Shown: in pieces, positions 57,874 through 64,000 of the stretch | Position numbering within the stretch: the first letter of the stretch is position 1 | Layout of the letters: each line of letters starts with the position of its first letter | Notes under the pieces: generated by a model | The model's database searches: none | What the model saw: the letters and a program-made list of their open reading frames with translations, nothing else | What the model was told of the DNA's origin: nothing | Translations under genes and position numbers: made by a program | Assembly: GCA_031772625.1 (NCBI GenBank) | Contig: CM062811.1 | Location: 647,168,606 to 647,232,605, forward strand | Origin: Pinus tabuliformis | Taxonomy: Eukaryota > Streptophyta > Pinopsida > Pinales > Pinaceae | DNA: 64,000 nucleotides | Direction: 5' to 3'

Positions 57874-59380
57874 TGATCCAAAATGGATCTTAAACCCTCT
57901 AAACCTCTAAGTCTTCAAATATCGGAAAACACTATCACATGGAAAAACACTAAGAATTGGTGGAAACAGAGCTAAGCGGAGGTTCAAATGGTGCTGCACA
58001 GGAGCCGTCGGATCAGGTCGATCAATGGTCCAGATCAAATCGGCGATATCGCATCGGCAGAGGTCAGCAGGGCATATCGACGCTAACCCTAAGTGAGTTG
58101 CGACTGCGATCCAGCGATATAACGTGGACCGTCGGATCGGCGCGTAGATCAACGGTGGAGACCATGTATATCGCATCGCAGATTTAAAAGGGAAGGACTT
58201 ACCGCAAGCCAAAGACACAAGCGATATGTGATTGCGACTTATCGCATTGCAATATAACAAAGGGGTGATGCCAAGAGGACCGCAGGCCTTGCGACATGTG
58301 ATAAAGGCCAGACCCGATAGGGATTATGGACGCGATTTAAATATATTTGAAGTCTGGTTTTTGTGGATTTCTTTGTATTTCCCCGTGTATTGATGTTTGG
58401 CCACCTGAAATGCGATATTGCGATAGAATGGCAGACCTGAAAGGTTTATAGATACGACTTCATATAATTCGAGTTCCGTGGTAAATGGTATTTCAGGCGG
58501 TAAGTGGTATTGGAGAGGCTTCACCCGATCCCATACATTGGCTGACACATAGCACACCATAGGAGAGAGAAAACCGCTTTCTTCGGGCGGGTAATATCTA
58601 TGCACGTAGGCCACCCAAAATGGCTATCAGCCGTTGGATTGGGAGATCATGGATCAACGATGGGCTTGCAACAACAATAAAAGGTGGACCCGAGAGGATT
58701 ATAGGGCAGACTTTATACCATTTGAAGTCCGGCTTTAATGTTGCGGTCGGGTTTTTCATTGGTTTTCAATGTATTTCCGTTAGTATCATATAAATACCAA
58801 ATATGTGTTATATCGGGGATTTGTGTGGAGGAAGACCGAACGGTCGGTTTCACCGCGCCCGTTGATCCTTCCGTTTCTAAAAGAAACTGTTCTTGTGCCT
58901 TAAGCGTTTTTAACAAAACGTGTCCACACCGAAAAGGGAGGTGAACAGACAGGGCCGAGAGGCTTAAAAGCCACTCTATGGCAGACAAAAGAGGCAAAAG
59001 AGAGTAGAAGAGAAAGCAGGAGACAGAGAGCAAGAGGGAGCAGTTGTGTACTCTTGTAGACTTGAGGATTTTGAGGGAATCCCTGTGTTTTGTCACTGTT
59101 GTGTTGAGACTCTATTCAAGCTCACACTTGTAATCATCTGCTCTTGAAGACATAATATAGAGGTCGACACTGAAAGCTTGGACCAAGAGACATAGCCAGG
59201 GGGGTTTGGTGAAATCTTTCAATATTTTTCTTGTGTTGATGTGTGACTGTTATGTTTTCTAATTCCTCATTGTCTATATTATTCGCAATCTTTTTGATCC
59301 GTTGCACTAAATGATATAGGCATTCATACACATGAGTCTGTAATACCTTAATATTGATTTAAGATCTCATTTACAGATCA
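57874..59380 (+). repeat. Right LTR of the nested gypsy element
   Basis: A diverged copy of 51661-53177 with the same TGATC...GATCA ends. Confidence 0.9.
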
Positions 59381-59385
59381 AGGTG
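59381..59385. repeat. Target-site duplication AGGTG (right)
   Basis: It matches 51656-51660. L1 coding sequence resumes directly after. Confidence 0.88.
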
Positions 59386-62340
59386 GATGTTCCTGTCTCT
59401 AGTATATATAAATATGTCCCTCAGATCTTGCCTGTCAATCAATCGTTCTATTTTTTGTCAGGAATTGTGCCAGAATCTTGTTGTTTTACCATTTCAAATT
59501 TCCTAGAAAGCATGTTGTTTAATGAGGTTCTTGTTTTGGCTTGCTAGGTTCCACATCACCGATCCTTTAGGAGGGTCCCTATATTGAAGAATATCTTCGG
59601 TTCTCTCCAACATGTTATATTTTCTTGTCCATATTTGTTTCCAAAGATCCATCCCTCTGCCTATCCATCTCCACCATAATTTAGCTCCCATAACTTGGTT
59701 CAAAGTGTAGGGATCTCTGAGGCCTAGCCCCCCTTTCATTTTTTTTTTTCACTAGGCTCGACCAGGATGCCAAGGCCCATTTCCAAACTTGTTGCTCACC
59801 ACCCTAAAGAATTTTTAAAAAATGTCAACCGTTTTGGAGCAAGCCACTTTTGGGGTGGCCATGCCAGAGAGTTGATAAATGCGGATAGATTGAAGCACAA
59901 CTTTGAGGAGGATTGTCCTGCTTACTAAGTTAAGGAATCTGAAAGCCCAACTACTAAGCTTTCCCTGAATATTTTGAAGAATCGATTGCCAGCAAGGGGT
60001 CTTCAAAGAGTTTTCAGATAGGGGCATTCCTAAATATTTAGATGGGAGGGTCCCAATGCCAAACCCCAAGATCTTGGCAAGGTAAGTCTGAACATTCAAT
60101 TGGGTGTTAAAAAGGAAAATACATGATTTGTCATTATTTATCCTTGTCCCCGAGGCCTCCATGAAGGTAAGTAGGAATGATTTTATTCAACATGCTTCTC
60201 ATAGGGATACTTGACAAAAGAGCATGATGTCATCCACGAATTGCTGGTGTGTGATGGCCAGGTCATTGCCCCAAATCCTCAGGCCCCAAAGCCTAAATTC
60301 CATGACTTCATTTTTGATAAAACGACCCAGCCCTTCCGCTGCTAGAATAAAGAGAAAAAGAGATATAGGGTCTCCCTGTCTTAAGCCACAAGTTGGGTTG
60401 AAGGTGGGGATGGGAGACCCATTCAACAAGATAGAGATAACAGTGGAAGATATCATGACATGTATCCAGTTTATCCATCTTTGATCGAAACCAAAGGCTT
60501 TGAGGATGCCATTTAAATAGGCCCATCTTAGCCGATCATAAGCCTTAGAGAGGTCCAACTTAATCATCATCCCTAGAAGCTTTCTCGTCTTTAGCGAATG
60601 CACTATTTCTTGAGAGGCTACAAACCCATCCAAGATTTTTCTTCCTTCTACAAATCCAATTTTCTCCAGGGATATGAGGTTGGGAAGCAAAGGTTTGAGA
60701 CACTTTACAATGAGTGTAGCAATAATTTTATAAATGACATTACATAATGCAATGGGATGAAACCCCTGCAGATCTTCAGATTTCAAAGTTTTGGGAATAA
60801 GAGCAATGAAAGTAACATTCAAACTAGGACATACCTTTTGGTTACGATGAGATTCCTCCACCACCTCCAGAATGTCCTGTCCCATGAAGCACCAAGTTGC
60901 TTGGAAAAATTCTGCCGTGAACCCATCAGGGCCAGGGGCCTTATTTTTTTGCATTCCTTTGACAACCTCTTCCACCTCCTCCAACATGGCAGCTCGCATC
61001 AGGGCTAAATACTAGCCCTGTGATACCAAATGTGGGATATTGTTCGTAATTACTTGTATGGCTTCTAATTTGTCCTCTGACGGTTTTGTGAGGAGGTATT
61101 TGAAGTGGTTCACAAGTAGCTCCTCCATTTCCTCATGTTGAACTCTGTGATTCCCCTCTGCGTCTTTCAAAGAGTATATTTTATTGTGCTACCTGTGTTG
61201 GACCATAGCTTTATGAAAGAAACGAGTATTTTGTTCACCTTCTTGCAACCAGTTTACCCTTGATTTCTGTTTCCAGAGAATTTCCTCTTGCTTTCTTCTT
61301 TCCTCCAGTTGGTTTATTAACAATCCTTCTTCCTTCACAAGATCCTTAGTTCTCCCTTCTTGAATAATTTGTTGTTGCAACTCCCCCATTCTCTTGTTCA
61401 TTTGGTGTTGGGCATTCATAATATGTCCAAATTCTTCCTTGTTCCATTTCCTTATTTTTTTCTTTAGTTCCTTCAATTTTAGTTGGAAGGTATGCATGCA
61501 ATTCCGCCCTTGCTCTTCACTCTTTCCCCACCATTCCTCAATTTTTTTTAGAAGATCATGGTCTCTTAACCAAAATGCCTCAAATCGGAAAGGGCGGTTC
61601 TTAGGTCACACTTTCAAGTCTATCTCCAGTCTTATCGGCCAATGGTCAAAGCCCATGCATGGGAGGATCGAGGCTTACATGAATATGTCTCTGCCTATGT
61701 CTTTTTCTGAGATTAAGTATCTATCCAGGTGGGGGGAAATTTGGTGGCGTCCTCCCCTCCTATTATTCCATGTGTGGACTCTATTAATCGTTGGTAGATC
61801 CACTAGGTGGAGTTCTACAATGAGGTCTCCAAAGGCTTCCATATCAGCTTTTGTTCTTCTCATTCCTCCCTTCTTCTCAGCTAGAGAGGTAATCATGTTG
61901 AAATCTCCGCCGACAACCCATAGGTCCTCTGGGTATAGGCTCCTTATTTTTTCTAGATTTTGGAGAAATGTCCCTCTTTCCCCTGGGATATGTGGTCCAT
62001 AGACCCCTGTAAGTAGCACCCATTTGCTAGATTTGATATGTCAGAACTTTCCTGAGAGTATTCTTGGTAGGTTGATCCATTCATCAAACATTATCTCTTC
62101 AGGGTTCCATAGGATCGCTAGCCCTCTTGCACTGCCATTGGCATCCTGAGCCATTACTTGGTACTGGGGTTTGAAATTTTCTAGAATTTCCTTCAACTTT
62201 CTTTCACTGATCTTAGTTTCCTGTATTATCATGATATTTGGCTTGTCTTTCTTCAATCTCTCTTTAAGGTACCTTTGTTTGCCTCTGTAATTGAGGCCTC
62301 TTATATTCCAATATGTAATGATCATTTCAACAGTTTGGGG
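59386..62340 (-). pseudogene. L1 ORF2 5' part: endonuclease and reverse transcriptase
   Basis: ORF2 begins at about 62325 on the minus strand with MIITYWNIRGLN. Endonuclease motifs in order: QETK (about 62220), GVYGP (about 62000), GGDFNM (about 61905) and the terminal DHWP (about 61640; Phe in place of the usual Ser of SDH). A charged linker follows at 61497-61189. RT (60999-60199) has KNKAPGPDGFTAEFF, GLRQGDPIS and the active-site box FVDD at about 60215-60230. The thumb and C-terminal region lie at 60162-59503. In-frame stops or frame shifts occur near 62040, 61675, 61187, 61010, 60195 and 59810. The rest of ORF2 is at 51655-50451, beyond the inserted gypsy element. Confidence 0.9.
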
Positions 62341-63280
62341 GGTTGTTGGAATAACTATGACAATGGTACTACCCTTCTAGAATTTACTAGTAGCTCCCCA
62401 ACTATCTGGATGGACTCATTGAAGGTTCTTCTTCTACGCTTCATCCCCCCTTTTCCTTGGGGTCCTGGTTCTTGCACTTGGCTGGCTTTGGAGCCAAGGT
62501 GTTCCGGTTGAACTATGATAGATGTACCCTATTTGGATTTGTATTGTTGAAAGGTTTCCTTATATAATTGCTTCTGGTCTTCTAGAATGAAACGTTCATC
62601 TAAGTGCCTCCATTCTTGCAGTAACCGCTTCATCACTTGTTCCTCGACACCGAGGTCTTCCCTCGGTTTATCAATCTCCATTTGATTATGCTCTGCCATT
62701 TGCATGGGGTTCTCCTTTCCTTGAGTTTATATTGCCTCTTTTCTCTTAGGCTTGTTTCCTTCTAGGGATTTTTTTTGGGATTTTAAGCTTCCATTGTAAT
62801 GTCAGGGATTGTTGCTCCCGCTTCCTCCTCCTGTAAGACTACGAACTAGTTCTGGTTTCGGTGCTCTTTTTCGTTTTGGCTAACTCTCTAGTTTCTAGTA
62901 GGTCTCTGATTCCTTTTCCGTCGGTGAACCTCCTGGAACCCTTCCCCATCTTCTCTTGTCATCAATTCCCCTTCTTTTTTCTCAGTTGTAGGGTTTTCAC
63001 TCTGGTTTAATGGGCAAGCTCGATACAAATGACCATATTCATGGCAGCATCGACATCTGAAAGGGATGTGCTCGTAATCTAGGGGTTGTTTCTAGATCTC
63101 ATCTTGGTATTCCAGTTCTATGAAATCTGGTAGTGGTTCAGTGATGTTCATGTAGATGCAGATTCTACCATAGGAGGTTTACCTTCCCTGTCGCGTAGAT
63201 TCTGCAACCTTAACAAAGGTTCCAATAGAGTTGCTGATAGCTAGTGATTCTAATTTTATTCTCTTTCTCTTTGTGTTTTT
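62341..63280 (-). pseudogene. L1 ORF1 (C-terminal part) and inter-ORF region
   Basis: Minus-strand translation of about 63280-62990 gives the end of the DUF4283-type domain (SNSIGTFVKVAESTRQGRY) followed by a CCHC knuckle CRCCHEYGHLYRAC (spacing C-x2-C-x4-H-x4-C) at about 63057-63016 and a Lys/Glu-rich tail. It is the RNA-binding ORF1 protein of the same L1. The N-terminal half is absent and stops interrupt the frame. It resembles the ORF1 fragment at 21668-21230 in layout (QPLDY precedes the knuckle in both) but is clearly diverged from it. Confidence 0.8.
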
Positions 63281-64000
63281 TTTAAGGGTGGTTCATAAAC
63301 ATTGGGTGGCCACTATATCCACGAGAAAATCCAATTAGATTAACCCAAAGGGATCAACCAACGGAGAAAATCTAGTTAGATGAACTTGAAGGGATCTACC
63401 TACTAGCCAAACAAGCAAGGCCTAACCCCAAAGGCGTTGAGGAGATTTGACCCCGTGACCTCTCAACTGACTAAATACTTAACAACGAGAACTCGACCAA
63501 CAACTGAACTAACTCTTAAGACTATTTCTCTTTAGGGTTTTATTCCTGAACTCATTCTTAATAATTACTTCATTACATTCCAACTTAATATATACTTATA
63601 TTGATTTGCATAGGTTACATTACTTGAAACTCCGGTTAGAATATACTACATCATAACATTCAATATACTAAATATGGAGTTATTAAAGGTATGGATCCTA
63701 GTTCCATTCACGATGTTAGATATGCAAATATAAAATATGAGTGATCACGGCTCCACGACCTTAAATGTTTAAACTATTTAACATTATGTTTGTGAATCGT
63801 TGATAATTCCTAACAATACTTCATTTGTTTGTTGTTCATATTTTCGAGGCATAGTTGTGAGTTTCGATGTGGAATTTTTTTGTTAAACCTTCAATTGAAA
63901 TTTATTCCACGATTCTCTAGATTGTTTTGTCACTGAGCGGGAATGTTTGCTCGTTTACCACATAATAACTATTCCGTATCGAATAATTATATGGTTAAGG
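63281..64000. other. AT-rich gene-free DNA
   Basis: No coding similarity or repeat recognised. A diverged near-duplication of a phrase like GAGAAAATCYARTTAGAT occurs at about 63329 and 63373. Confidence 0.6.

Larger units (their letters stand above)
51661..59380 (+). mobile_element. Ty3/gypsy retrotransposon nested in an L1
   Basis: A 7.7-kb plus-strand element. LTRs are 51661-53177 (1517 bp) and 57874-59380 (1507 bp) with TGATC...GATCA ends; target repeat AGGTG; tRNA-iMet primer site at 53180-53190; purine-rich tract at about 57862-57873. Coding order is gag, protease, RT, RNase H, integrase and a chromodomain-like tail. LTR divergence is about 5-7% by eye, so it is clearly older than the 27-38 kb gypsy element but younger than the L1 it sits in. 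It is structurally complete at the level of parts but broken, with several breaks. Confidence 0.93.

Overview
This window looks like intergenic DNA from a large land-plant nuclear genome. The plant-type evidence is a tRNA-Asn(GTT) gene, a plant-type 5S rRNA sequence, pieces of chloroplast psaB, L1 LINEs carrying a plant-style RNase H, and LTR elements primed by initiator tRNA-Met. A gymnosperm (conifer-like) source is my best guess, from the repeat style and the absence of genes, but it is unproven. I see no intact host protein-coding gene. Nearly all long reading frames belong to transposable elements in various stages of decay.

Layout: (1) 1-9925, an old LINE without RNase H (LINE-A), split by a non-autonomous LTR element (815-7505, 5-bp target repeat AAAAC) that carries only an unrecognised acidic, coiled-coil-like reading frame. 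(2) 9926-19660, AT-rich DNA, two blocks of a degenerate ~40-bp repeat, an old unrecognised multi-part coding relic (about 13498-16480) and a Copia gag-protease fossil (about 17240-18298). (3) 19660-21670, an L1 fragment on the minus strand. (4) 22239-26790, a tRNA-Glu-like sequence, a well-formed tRNA-Asn gene, and then a 4.2-kb mosaic. In the mosaic, pieces of that tRNA, an AT-rich spacer, a psaB fragment and downstream sequence are copied dozens of times, roughly in ancestral order. A 230-bp Mutator-like MITE sits inside it. (5) 27112-38075, a young Ty3/gypsy chromovirus-like element on the minus strand with ~3-kb LTRs and target repeat TAGTA. (6) 38990-39290, a degraded second tRNA-Glu/tRNA-Asn pair. 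(7) 39784-41720, a 5S rRNA-L1 chimeric retrocopy flanked by an 18-bp target-site duplication. (8) 43706-48797, an old gag-protease-only LTR element. (9) about 48800-63280, an L1 on the minus strand, split by another Ty3/gypsy element (51661-59380, target repeat AGGTG).

The two most notable structures are the collinear 'stuttering' mosaic of tRNA-Asn and plastid psaB (22577-26790) and the 5S rRNA-L1 chimera (39784-41720). Both point to template switching during DNA or cDNA synthesis. The nesting gives relative ages: LINE-A predates the LTR element at 815-7505, the L1 at the right predates the gypsy element inside it, and the 27-38 kb gypsy element is the youngest by LTR identity (roughly 1% divergence by hand count).
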